From positions 186,001 to 250,000 of the forward strand of contig JAGYIV010000010.1 of assembly GCA_018402345.1 (NCBI GenBank): DNA of 64,000 bases, read 5' to 3'. The notes under the pieces were generated by a model. The model had not been told where the DNA came from. It was given only the letters and a program-made list of their open reading frames with translations, and did not search any database. The position numbers and the translations under genes were made by a program. Source of the stretch: Terrimicrobiaceae bacterium (GTDB lineage: Bacteria; Verrucomicrobiota; Verrucomicrobiia; Chthoniobacterales; Terrimicrobiaceae). Shown piece after piece: positions 38,098 through 46,701 of this stretch. The first letter of the stretch is position 1; each line of letters begins with the position of its first letter.

Positions 38098-38799
38098 CCC
38101 CCTGCCAGTGGCCATCCCGCAGTAAACGCTCACGATACCGAATGTCATGGCCCTGGGCGGCTCGCACTGGAATCCGCAGGACCTGATCAGCGCATTCATG
38201 TTCAGCCCGCTGGGAAACGACTCGATCGATTCCCCAAGATATCGGTAGGCCTCCCTGCTCCGCGTCAGCGCGCCGGCGATTCCCGGAAGAACATGGTGCA
38301 AATAATAGCGGTAAATCGGCAGAAAAACCGGATTCTCGGGCAGCGAGAAATCCAACACAATCAACTGCCCGCCGTCCGCCAACACCCGCCTCATTTCCAA
38401 AACGGCAGCCTGCCAATCAGCCATGTTCCGCAACCCGAAGGCCACCGTCACGAGATCGAACGAGCCATCGGCGAAGGGTAACGCCAACGCATCCGCCTGC
38501 ACAAGGGCCGGAACCCCCTTCCGGCGCGCCTGCGCGAGCATCGGCAGGCAAAAATCAGCCGCCGTCACCGAGGCGTCCGGACACGCTTTTTTCAACGCAA
38601 TGGCCAAATCCCCGCTGCCCGTGGCCAAATCCAAAATCCGCTTGGGCCCATGCCTCGCCCCGAGCCGCGCCACGCGGAACCGCCATAGAAAATCAAGCCC
38701 CCCGCTCAACAGGTGGTTGGCGAGATCATACCGGGATGCAATCGCCGAAAACGTCGATTTCACAAAGCGCGGGTCTTGTTGTTGGAGTGGGGCGTTCAT
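38044..38799 (-). CDS. ubiE: demethylmenaquinone/ubiquinone C-methyltransferase UbiE/MenG
   Basis: UbiE/MenG performs the final ring C-methylation in menaquinone synthesis and the C5 step in ubiquinone synthesis. The 251-residue SAM-dependent methyltransferase has 'FSAIASRYDLANHLLSGGLD' at its start, the SAM loop 'RILDLATGSGDLAIAL', and 'DLVTVAFGLRNMADWQ' and 'LDFSLPENPVFLPIYRYY'. The last 25 or so residues overlap antisense pfkA and extend past the usual end. The ATG lies only 19 bases after the 3' end of tRNA-Leu on the same strand. Confidence 0.92.
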   Translation of the reverse strand: MNAPLQQQDPRFVKSTFSAIASRYDLANHLLSGGLDFLWRFRVARLGARHGPKRILDLATGSGDLAIALKKACPDASVTAADFCLPMLAQARRKGVPALVQADALALPFADGSFDLVTVAFGLRNMADWQAAVLEMRRVLADGGQLIVLDFSLPENPVFLPIYRYYLHHVLPGIAGALTRSREAYRYLGESIESFPSGLNMNALIRSCGFQCEPPRAMTFGIVSVYCGMATGRGSIPKADPDGAGRQNEVR

Positions 38800-38818
38800 G
38801 AGAAATTCCCAAAAAACG

Positions 38819-38900
38819 TGCTCACGAGAGGACTCGAACCTCCACGGGTTGCCCCATACGATCCTGAGTCGTATGCGTCTGCCAGTTCCGCCACGTGAGC
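38819..38900 (-). tRNA. tRNA-Leu (anticodon CAG)
   Basis: The minus strand folds as a class II tRNA of 82 bases: acceptor stem gctcacg/cgtgagc with discriminator A, D-arm region 'ggcggaactggcagacgc', anticodon stem tacga/tcgta with loop ctcagga (anticodon CAG, reading CUG), a long variable arm 'tggggcaaccc', and T-arm 'ggttcgagtcc'. The CCA end is not encoded. It is followed after 19 bases by the ubiE start on the same strand. Confidence 0.95.
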
Positions 38901-39008
38901 AATCAAAGACATGTAGAATTGCCCGATCAGCCCCGACTGTAAACCAGAAAATAACGGAATTTTTTGCCCTTCTTGCCTACGCAACACGGAAGTTTCCAAA
39001 TCTAAAGC

Positions 39009-39037
39009 TGGACACAAATCCGTGCGCATGCTATGAG
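39009..39037 (+). promoter_or_regulatory. possible sigma-70-type promoter
   Basis: A tggaca -35 candidate (39009-39014) and a tatgag -10 candidate (39032-39037) are separated by 17 bases. They lie only 9-15 bases before the two candidate ATGs of the next small gene, so the transcript would be almost leaderless. This is by pattern only. Confidence 0.3.
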
Positions 39038-39046
39038 TTCCGCTTC

Positions 39047-39349
39047 ATGATTATGCAACGTAAAAGCGCCTTCTCCCGTCGCGGCCCTGATTTGGTCACT
39101 GAGGAACTGGTTGCGGTGCTGAAAAAAAAGAGCTCTTTCGAGTTCAAGCAGTTGTTCGACATGGTGCATGAGCAGCTCCGTGCCAGAAATGCCGCCAGCG
39201 GTGGCGAGGAAATGCTCCGCCTCCGAGCCTACGAGAAACTCCAAAACCTTGTTTCCCGTGGCATGGTGAAGAAAACCGGCAAGAAATACAAAGGCCTTGC
39301 CTCCATCTCCAAAGCCCTCACCCCCGACCCCATCCCGGTTTCAAAATAA
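39047..39349 (+). CDS. small basic protein of unknown function
   Basis: The 100-residue protein (98 if the ATG at 39053 is used) is rich in Lys/Arg and mainly helical: 'LVTEELVAVLKKKSSFEFK', 'EEMLRLRAYEKLQNLVSRG', ending with a basic 'VKKTGKKYKGL'. The pattern is compatible with a winged-helix or other nucleic-acid-binding fold, but I recognise no family. It is monocistronic, divergent from tRNA-Leu/ubiE, and 92 bases upstream of the CysJ-like gene. Confidence 0.65.
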   Translation: MIMQRKSAFSRRGPDLVTEELVAVLKKKSSFEFKQLFDMVHEQLRARNAASGGEEMLRLRAYEKLQNLVSRGMVKKTGKKYKGLASISKALTPDPIPVSK

Positions 39350-39441
39350 CGACCCTTCGCATTATTCCCCCCCGAAAATTTCGGCGCTGAATTCACATCG
39401 CGCTTGCAGTGCGGGCGGTAGTCTTTTTAACTCCCCCGCCT

Positions 39442-40588
39442 ATGTCATCACCGGATTCCGCCTACTCGCGAAAGAATCCTTTTCCGGCTGCAATGTCCGT
39501 CACCAAAAAGCTGACGGGCGAAGGGTCTAACAAGGATACACGCCATTTCGAAATCACCCTGCAAGGATCGGGCCTCCAATACGAGGTCGGCGATTCTCTC
39601 GGGGTCTTCCCGACAAACAACCCGGAACTCGTCGAACTCCTCCTCAAGGAACTCGGCTTCTCGGGAGAGGAACCCGTGACCACCGCGGATGGCGCACCGG
39701 CCTCCATTCGCCAAGCGCTGCTTGCAAGCTACATCATCAGCGAACCCTCGAAGCAACTCCTCCAAGCAGTCTCCGAGAAAGACGCCTCGGGCCAGTTCCT
39801 CGCCAATCTCCTTCTGCCGGAGGAAAAGGCTTCCCTCGAAAACTTCCTCTGGGGGCGCGATGTGCCTCGATGTCCTTCAGGAGTTCACCGCCGCGAAGTT
39901 CTCTCCAGAGGAGTTCGTAAAAGTCCTGCGCAAACTCCAACCGCGCCTCTATTCGATTGCCTCGTCGCAGAAAACCGTGGGCGAATCCGTCCACCTCACT
40001 GTCGCAGTCGTCCGCTACTCCGTGGAACACAGCACACGCCACCGCGAGGGTGTCTGCTCATCCTTCCTCGCGGAGCGCTCCAGCAGCGGCATTCCCGTCT
40101 TTGTCCACTCGGCAAAACATTTCCGCGTCCCCGAAAACACCGACGCTCCGGTCATCATGGTCGGCCCGGGCACAGGCATCGCCCCCTTCCGCGCCTTCCT
40201 TCAAGAACGCGCCTCCACCGGTTCAAAGGGCCCGAACTGGCTTTTCTTCGGTGAGCAAAAATCCGCCTCGGACTTCTTCTACAAAGAGGAATTCGAAGCT
40301 GCCCAAGCCAGCGGCGTATTGACGAAATTCACCACTGCCTTCTCCCGAGACCAGCAGGAGAAAATCTACGTCCAACACCGCATGTTGGAGCACGGCGCCG
40401 AAATCCACGACTGGCTCGAGAAAGGCGCGTATTTCTACGTATGCGGCGATGCCAAAAATATGGCGAAGGATGTCGATGCCGCTCTCCACACAATCGTTGA
40501 AACCCACGGCAGCAAGACCCCAGAGCAAGCGAAGGAATACATCGACGCCATCAAAAAGGAAAAACGATACCGGAAGGACGTCTACTAA
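39442..40588 (+). CDS. CysJ-like sulfite reductase flavoprotein lacking the flavodoxin domain, frameshifted
   Basis: Corrected length is about 381 residues. The protein has the FAD-binding and NADPH-binding halves of the CysJ/cytochrome P450 reductase family: 'KKLTGEGSNKDTRHFEITLQ', 'YEVGDSLGVFPTNNPELV', 'LQPRLYSIASS' (FAD), 'REGVCSSFLA', 'IMVGPGTGIAPFRAFLQER' (NADPH), and the C-terminal 'KRYRKDVY' with the terminal aromatic. The N-terminal FMN (flavodoxin) domain of CysJ is absent. Near base 39865 one extra C ('gtgcctc' for 'gtgctc') breaks the frame between 'NFLWGRDV' and 'LDVLQEFTAAKFS'. The start ATG 39442 was chosen over an upstream GTG. Likely electron donor to a sulfite reductase not seen here. 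Confidence 0.85.
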
Positions 40589-40720
40589 ATGTCCGGGCGA
40601 CCCGGCTTGAAATGGACTCTCGTGGGCGCGGGCATTCTTGTCATGCTGCTCAAAGTCGTGCTCTTGCTGCGCTTCGACCAATCGCGCAAAGGCCCGGACT
40701 CTTTGGGCGAAAATTCATGA
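40589..40720 (+). CDS. 43-residue single-span membrane protein (candidate)
   Basis: A short frame starts with the ATG directly after the CysJ-like stop (taa at 40586-40588) and ends in an ATGA overlap with mpl (40717-40720). The product has a basic N-terminus ('MSGRPGLKWT'), one hydrophobic helix ('LVGAGILVMLLKVVLLL') and a short polar tail. The exact fit between two genes, with coupling at both ends, argues that it is translated. No family is recognised. Confidence 0.55.
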   Translation: MSGRPGLKWTLVGAGILVMLLKVVLLLRFDQSRKGPDSLGENS

Positions 40721-42099
40721 TTGGATCACCGAGACACGTCCACTTTCTGGGCATCTGCGGCACAGCCATGGGTGCCGTCGCAGCTGCCATGCGCGACAGC
40801 GGTTACACCGTCACAGGGCAGGATGACAACGTCTACCCGCCCATGTCGACCTTCCTCGAGGCCAAAGGCATCGCCGTGACAAAAGGGTTCCGCCCGGAGG
40901 ACATCCCGGCGGCTGACCTCATTGTCATCGGCAATGCCATGTCCCGAGGCAACCCTGCCGTGGAGTCCGTTCTCAACAGCAAACTGCTCTACCTCTCGCT
41001 CCCCGAGACCCTCAAACACTTCGTCCTGCGAGGCAGAAGCAACCTCGTCGTCACAGGCACCCACGGCAAAACGACCACAACATCGATGCTGGCCTGGATT
41101 TTTGAATCCGCGGGCCTCGCCCCGGGATACCTCATCGGCGGCATCCCGGCGAACCTCGGCCAGGGAGCCTGCCTCCGCGACTCGACCCATTTCATCATCG
41201 AGGGCGACGAATACGACACCGCGTTCTTCGACAAGCGCTCGAAGTTCGTCCACTACCTCCCCGAACTCGTCATCGTCAACAATATCGAGTTCGACCACGC
41301 GGACATCTACAACTCCCTCGAGGAAATCAAAACAAGCTTCCGCCGCCTACTGAACATCGTCCCCTCCGAGGGCCTCGTCCTCATCAACGGGGATGACGAA
41401 CATTCCCGCGACGTCGCCAGCAATTGCCCGTCTCCGGTCCTCGAGGTCGGCTTCTCGGAGTCCTGCAAAAACCGCATCGAACATGTCACCCACTCCCCGG
41501 AGTGCTGCTCGTTCGATCTCCTCGGAACCCGCTTCACCATCCCCATGTCGGGCGACTTCAACATCCGGAATGCCGCCATGGCCGCCTCGGCCGCCATCCA
41601 CTACGGCGTCCCGCGCGAAAAAATCGCCGCTGCCCTCGCTTCCTTCGCAGGCATCCGACGCCGTCAGGAAATCCGCGGCACCGTCCGCGGCATCACCATC
41701 ATCGACGATTTCGGCCACCACCCGACCGCCATCCGCGAAACCCTCGCCGGCCTGCGCAAAAAATTCGGCCCCGCCAAACTCTGGGCTCTCTTCGAACCCC
41801 GCTCGAACACCACCCGCCGCGCCGTGTTCCAACACGATCTCCCAGCCGCCTTTTCCATGGCAGATGGCGTCATGATCTCCCGCGTCGCCCGACTCGAGCA
41901 ACTCGCTCCAGAAGATCGCCTAGACCCAGAGCGCGTGGTGACCGACATCGCCGCTTCGGGGAAACCCGCATTCTACGAGAACACGGCGGACGACATCATT
42001 CAGCGCCTCAAACCTCTTGTCCATGAAGGCGACGTGGTCATCGTTTTCAGCAATGGCGGATTCGACGGCATCCACCAAAAACTCCTCGACCACCTCTAA
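40717..42099 (+). CDS. mpl: UDP-N-acetylmuramate:L-alanyl-gamma-D-glutamyl-meso-diaminopimelate ligase
   Basis: Mpl recycles peptidoglycan tripeptide by joining it to UDP-MurNAc. The 460-residue Mur ligase begins 'MIGSPRHVHFLGICGTAMGA', has the ATP-binding 'VVTGTHGKTTTTSMLAW', 'FIIEGDEYDTAFFDKRSKF' (Mpl-type rather than MurC), 'ELVIVNNIEFDHADIY', and 'IDDFGHHPTAIRETL' in the C-terminal domain. The start at 40717 overlaps the upstream small ORF (ATGA). It points to meso-diaminopimelate in the cell wall. Confidence 0.92.
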   Translation: MIGSPRHVHFLGICGTAMGAVAAAMRDSGYTVTGQDDNVYPPMSTFLEAKGIAVTKGFRPEDIPAADLIVIGNAMSRGNPAVESVLNSKLLYLSLPETLKHFVLRGRSNLVVTGTHGKTTTTSMLAWIFESAGLAPGYLIGGIPANLGQGACLRDSTHFIIEGDEYDTAFFDKRSKFVHYLPELVIVNNIEFDHADIYNSLEEIKTSFRRLLNIVPSEGLVLINGDDEHSRDVASNCPSPVLEVGFSESCKNRIEHVTHSPECCSFDLLGTRFTIPMSGDFNIRNAAMAASAAIHYGVPREKIAAALASFAGIRRRQEIRGTVRGITIIDDFGHHPTAIRETLAGLRKKFGPAKLWALFEPRSNTTRRAVFQHDLPAAFSMADGVMISRVARLEQLAPEDRLDPERVVTDIAASGKPAFYENTADDIIQRLKPLVHEGDVVIVFSNGGFDGIHQKLLDHL

Positions 42100-42112
42100 A
42101 AACCTGCCCGCC

Positions 42113-43487
42113 CTACCCCAGCGGATACTTCCTACCGGGCTCCGGGAGAAGCACCTCGGAACCGGGCAGGTCTTTGAAGATCGACAACTGGAACCACTCG
42201 AGCGCCGGCTTGTCCCCGTGCACGAGAACTATCCGTCGGGGGTTCAGGAGCTTGGCATAGTTCCTCAGCGTCTCCCGCGTGGCGTGCGCGCTGAATTGAA
42301 ACTCCTCCACCCGGCAGCGCAACGGAATCGGTGGATGCGTCTTGTCGAGCATGACCTCGTCCCCCGGCGCGGCGCGGCGCACCCGCGCGGATGGCGAGTC
42401 TGGATCCGAGTAGCCCACAAAAAACATGCTCTGCTCCGGATCTCCCAGCACCCGCCGGGCGAAAATATTGGATAGCGTATGCTCGGTCATCATCCCGCTC
42501 GAGATCGCATAAATGCTCCGCTTCTTGGGCACCGCCGTCGACGATTTCACGCCCAGATAGAATATACGGCGCCATCTCCTGAAGCAGTTGCAACTCGGGA
42601 TGGCTCCTCCGCGAGTATCCCGCGAGCTTGTCGTAGACAGTCGTGATCTTCACACTGAGCCCGCCGATATAGATCGGCACATGGCCGATCTCGCCGCGCA
42701 GTCGCATCTTCCACAGGATCGCCAGCACCTCTTGAGTCTTTCCAAGCGCGAACACCGGGATCGTCAACGACCCGCCGGCCTCCATGACGCCGCGCACCGC
42801 CCGACAGAACCGCTCCTCCTCGCCTTCCCTCGTGAACGCCAGCGGGGTGGACGAGTCGCCACGCGTCGTTTCCATGATCAACACATCCACTCCCTCCCTC
42901 GGAAAATCCGCCCCGGTCATGATCGCCTGATCCTCGAAATTCACATCCCCGGTGTAAAAAACCGAACGCCCGCCATGCCGGATCAACACCCCCGCCGAGC
43001 CCAAAATATGGCCGGCATGGTAAAACTCGAACGTCACTTCGTTGTCGTCCTCGCTGGGCTCGCCAAGCAAATTCAACCGCCGCCGCAGCGCACACCCGAC
43101 CCACGACTGCCTCGACAAATCCACCCCGCGGTGCGTGAAGAGCGGATACTCCATCAACCCGAGTTCCTCTCGCTGGCGCGTCATCACGTTCACCGAATTG
43201 TGCAGCATGATCTCGGAGATATGCTTTGTCTCCTCGGTCATGAACACCGGACACCGCTGCTCGCGCCGGGTCAGCGCGGGCAATGAGCCGATATGGTCCT
43301 GGTGCGCGTGAGTGATGATGATCGCATCGACCTCGCCGACCGGCACCGTGGAAAAATCCGGCGTGGTGCCGAGGCCGTCGATTTTCGGGTCCGCCCCGGC
43401 GTCGAGAATGATGTTCTTGCCCCCGATCCTCAGCAAATACGAGTTCGCCCCGATGCCGAGATGGCGTGTGAGATTGGTAAATTCCAT
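42113..43487 (-). CDS. MBL-fold / beta-CASP metallohydrolase (RNA exonuclease-like), frameshifted
   Basis: Corrected length is about 457 residues. The N-terminal metallo-beta-lactamase domain has the zinc motif 'IITHAHQDHIGSLPAL' (HxHxDH) and 'FYHAGHILGSAGVLI' and 'VFYTGDVNFED'. A beta-CASP domain follows ('METTRGD', 'TIPVFALGKTQEVLAIL', 'AISSGMMTEHTLS'), and the C-terminus has 'FSAHATRETLRNY' and 'RIVLVHGDKPALEWF'. Such proteins usually process RNA. Near 42560-42566 one extra base separates 'LQEMAPY' from 'FYLGVKSSTAVPKKRS'; removing it restores the frame. Proteins with this layout include CPSF73-like and RNase J-like nucleases; the precise substrate is unknown. Confidence 0.8.
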
Positions 43488-43531
43488 GCGTGTGGTCGTC
43501 CGAGGTCGAACCCCGGTGCGTCACCTTGAGA

Positions 43532-43945
43532 TTACAGACGCCCCTCGTCGGCGTCGATGTATTCGAACATTGTCTGAATGTCGTCGCGATCGGTGAAACC
43601 GCTCTCCTTCTTTCGGCGCACGAGGGTCTCTGAGAGAACATCCCTCCAGCCCCGCTTGACCATGAATCCATTCCAAACCTCGATCTGCTCCTCCGTGGGC
43701 CTCACCCCCTGCTGGAAGCACCATTCAAGAATCTCGTCGTCCACCCCACCCTCGCGCACCCGCGAAGCCACCGCCTCATAGCCGACACCAAGAAAATCCG
43801 TGATCCGCTCGTCGAATCCCTTCCCGAGGTTCGCGTGCAACTCGGGATGCAACTCTCCGGAGGCCATCAACCGGATTTTGTCGATCATCCTTCCGAAATA
43901 AACAATGCCACCAACTGTGTCCTTGGGCGATCGCGGGTATGTCAT
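43532..43945 (-). CDS. DUF5069 domain-containing protein
   Basis: The 137-residue cytoplasmic protein matches the DUF5069 pattern: 'YPRSPKDTVGGIVYFGRMID' at the start (SPR-type motif followed by Gly-Gly and RM-D-K), 'FLGVGYEAVASRVREGGVDD' in the middle, and a C-terminal helical part with 'WNGFMVKRGWRD'. The function of the family is unknown. It is upstream of the MBL gene on the same strand, with a 44-base gap. Confidence 0.8.
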   Translation of the reverse strand: MTYPRSPKDTVGGIVYFGRMIDKIRLMASGELHPELHANLGKGFDERITDFLGVGYEAVASRVREGGVDDEILEWCFQQGVRPTEEQIEVWNGFMVKRGWRDVLSETLVRRKKESGFTDRDDIQTMFEYIDADEGRL

Positions 43946-44055
43946 ATGGGCGCAGACTCTGCAGGATCATCCATCGCGGCGCAACAAGTATGCAGGCCGG
44001 GCTTTTGCATTTGAAAAGCCCTCCCGATCCGCTCTCATGCCCTGTCGCCAACCGC

Positions 44056-45393
44056 ATGAACCCGCCAACCCTCTCGCAAAAGCCTCATCCCCCGTTCTGG
44101 GCGGCGTTCGGCCCCGGCCTCCTCTTCGCGGGTGCGGCGGTCGGCGTGTCACATCTCGTCCAATCCACCCGTGCGGGCGCCTCCTACGGCCTCGCGATGC
44201 TGGCGATCGTTCTGCTGGCAAACATTGTTAAATTCCCGGCATTCCGCTTCGGCCCGCACTACGCCGCCGCGACCGGTCACTCGCTGCTGGACGGCTACCG
44301 ACGCCAAGGACGCTGGACGCTTGTTGTCTTCTCCATGCTCACCCTCGGCACCATGTTCACCATCACCTCGGTCGTCACCCTCGTCACTGCCGGGGTTGCC
44401 ATCGCCGTGTTCGGACTGGAAGGCGCGTTATCCGCGATCGTGGCACCTCAAAACGCCCCGCTCGCCGTGTCGGCGGTCTTGATCGGGGCCTCGGCCATCT
44501 TGCTCTCGATCGGAGGATACAAATGGCTCGACCGCTTCGTGAAGCTGGTCATGCCACTTCTGACCCTGTCCACCCTGGCCGCCACGGCGCTCGCCTTGGG
44601 CCGCATCGACTGGTCGTTCCCAGCCCTCCTCCCAACCGGTCTTTTCGACGATCCGAAGGCAATTCTTTTCATGGTCGCCCTGATCGGCTGGATGCCCTCG
44701 GCCATCGACATCTCGGTCTGGAGTTCGCTTTGGACCGTCGCCCGGGCAAAACAACAGCACGCTTCAGGCAACCTCCGCGCCGCCCTCGCCGATTTCGATG
44801 CCGGTTATATCACGACCCTTCTCCTCGCCCTAGCCTTCGTGCTCATGGGCACCGGACTCATGTTCGGCAGCGGGATTCCTTTCGATAACAACGCGGCGAA
44901 ATTCGCCACTCAGGTCGTCGATCTCTACGCCACCTCCCTTGGCGACTGGTGCCGCCCGCTGGTGGGTGGCACAGCGTTTCTCGTCATGCTCTCGACCACA
45001 GTCACAGTCATCGACGCCTTCCCGCGCGTCCTTGCCGCGCTGCTGGACCAACTCCGCACCGCCTTCTCAAGAACCAACCCCACCGTTGCCATGTCAGGCG
45101 AGAGCGACCGCCTCGCCTACCGCGTCTCCTTTGCTATCCTCGCCTCTGGCTCTCTGGGCATCCTGGCCTGGGGCATGTCGAGCTTCACCGCACTGGTCGA
45201 TCTCGCAACTACCCTGTCCTTCGTGACCGCCCCGGTCCTCTCGTTCTTCAATCACCGCGCGGTCTTTGGTGGCGAAGTCCCCGCACCCATGCGCCCGAGC
45301 CAGACGATGCGCCTCTGGAGCCTCGCGGGCATTCTGCTCCAGTCCGCCTTTGCCCTCTACTTTTTCTGGATCAAATTCGCTCACCCACTCTGA
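44056..45393 (+). CDS. Nramp-related transporter without canonical metal motifs
   Basis: A 445-residue integral membrane protein with about 11 hydrophobic helices in the Nramp/LeuT-like layout. Helix 1 reads 'FGPGLLFAGAAVGVSHLVQS' where Nramp transporters have DPGN, and helix 6 reads 'ALIGWMPSAIDISVWSSLW' where they have MPH. The residues that bind Mn/Fe in classical Nramp are therefore missing, as in Nramp-related magnesium transporters and other divergent members. Substrate unknown. The ATG at 44056 was chosen because helix 1 follows it; the frame is open upstream through a region without family resemblance. Confidence 0.75.
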   Translation: MNPPTLSQKPHPPFWAAFGPGLLFAGAAVGVSHLVQSTRAGASYGLAMLAIVLLANIVKFPAFRFGPHYAAATGHSLLDGYRRQGRWTLVVFSMLTLGTMFTITSVVTLVTAGVAIAVFGLEGALSAIVAPQNAPLAVSAVLIGASAILLSIGGYKWLDRFVKLVMPLLTLSTLAATALALGRIDWSFPALLPTGLFDDPKAILFMVALIGWMPSAIDISVWSSLWTVARAKQQHASGNLRAALADFDAGYITTLLLALAFVLMGTGLMFGSGIPFDNNAAKFATQVVDLYATSLGDWCRPLVGGTAFLVMLSTTVTVIDAFPRVLAALLDQLRTAFSRTNPTVAMSGESDRLAYRVSFAILASGSLGILAWGMSSFTALVDLATTLSFVTAPVLSFFNHRAVFGGEVPAPMRPSQTMRLWSLAGILLQSAFALYFFWIKFAHPL

Positions 45394-45439
45394 TGACGTG
45401 GAATTGCCGAGGCGTTTTTCAAATGCCATCTTTCGTCCC

Positions 45440-45781
45440 ATGACCTCGATTCGCATTCCTGCCGTTCTCGGATTTCTTGCAGTGGCCCTTGGAGCATTCG
45501 GCGCTCACACTCTTAAGGCCATCCTCTCGGCAAACGATACCACTGCCATCTGGCAAACCGCCGTGCTCTACCATCTCACCCACGCGATCGCCTGCCTCTG
45601 GACTGCAGGGAAAACCAAGCTCGTCACTTGGCTGTGGATCGCGGGCATCATCGTCTTTTCAGGAACCCTCTATCTCCTCGCCGTCACGAATATCCGCTGG
45701 CTCGGCGCCATCACTCCCCTTGGCGGTCTTCTCCTCATCGCAGGCTGGGCGGTGCTTGTCGCGAAACCGCCCCGCCCCTGA
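45440..45781 (+). CDS. DUF423 family membrane protein
   Basis: The 113-residue protein has four hydrophobic helices and the DUF423 (YgdD/TMEM256) pattern 'LGFLAVALGAFGAHTLKA', 'WQTAVLYHLTHAIACL', 'GTLYLLAVTNIRWLGAITPL' and 'GGLLLIAGWAVLV'. The function of the family is not established. It is 46 bases after the Nramp-like gene and 5 bases from the convergent thiD. Confidence 0.85.
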   Translation: MTSIRIPAVLGFLAVALGAFGAHTLKAILSANDTTAIWQTAVLYHLTHAIACLWTAGKTKLVTWLWIAGIIVFSGTLYLLAVTNIRWLGAITPLGGLLLIAGWAVLVAKPPRP

Positions 45782-45786
45782 GCGCC

Positions 45787-46597
45787 TCATGGCCGCACCC
45801 TGTGGTCCAACGCGGTTGTGCCTCCCCACCGCAAACTCCCGTTGATCGCCGCGCTGATATACCGCTTGGCCCGCCGGACTGCTTCCGAAAGGTTCATCCC
45901 CTGCGCCAGCCCTGTGGCGATCGCCGCGGCATACGTGCACCCGGTCCCATGCGCGTCGATCCCTTGGCGGTAAGGCGCGCTGAACTCTTCCACCCCGTCC
46001 CGCGACACCAGCAGATCGGTGGCTGTGGCGCTTTTCAAATGCCCTCCCTTCAGCAAAAACGCACACCCATGCCGCTCGACCAGCATCGTTCCGGCCTCGA
46101 GCATTTCCTTGAGATCTTGGCACGGCATGCCTGAAAGAATTCTCAACTCGTCCAAATTCGGCGTCACCAGCGTGGCAAGCGGAATCAACCGCTTCCGATA
46201 GGCCGTGATTGCGCCCGGCTTCAACAAAGGATCTCCACTCGACGCAACCATTACCGGGTCAAGCCACCAACGGCACCCCCCGCCCGGCGCCTGAAAGCAC
46301 CTCCGCCACCGCCGAAATGATCGCAGTGGAATACAACATCCCAGTTTTCACCGCCCCGACGGGAAACGCCTCGAAACTCAACCTCGCCTGCGCAGCCACC
46401 ACCCCAGACCGCACCGCCTGGATCGCCTCGACCCTCCCGGGCACCTCCGCAACCACACACGTCATCGCCGTTTGCCCATATCCGCCCAGCGCCGTGATCG
46501 TCTTCAAATCCGCCTGCGCCCCGGCCCCACACGAATTGTCGGACCCCGCGATCGTCAGCACCACCGGCAACACTCCGCCATTGATCGAGTCATCCAT
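45787..46597 (-). CDS. thiD: hydroxymethylpyrimidine/phosphomethylpyrimidine kinase, frameshifted
   Basis: ThiD phosphorylates HMP twice to supply HMP-PP for thiamine. The N-terminal part has 'VVLTIAGSDNSCGAGAQADL' and 'VGAVKTGMLYS'; the C-terminal part has 'VASSGDPLL', 'LVTPNLDELRILSG', 'FLLKGGHLKSATATD' and the anion hole 'GIDAHGTGCTYAAAIATGLA'. The two parts are in different frames: one extra base at about 46263 turns 'PLVVDPVMVASSGD' into a premature stop. Corrected length is about 269 residues, normal for ThiD. With thiG at 5.5 kb it indicates thiamine synthesis. Confidence 0.87.
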
Positions 46598-46701
46598 CGC
46601 AGGACACGACGGTTGACTCCAAAACACCGGGCACACTTGCAATCATGGGCGGCACTCTGTAGACCTTCCGGCCTCCCCGGGCAACCCTTTCATCTCATCA
46701 T

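Noticed and set aside
38811-38818. T6 run after tRNA-Leu as an intrinsic terminator
   Set aside because: There is no separate hairpin; the only stem is the tRNA acceptor itself. Termination here would also leave ubiE without a promoter.
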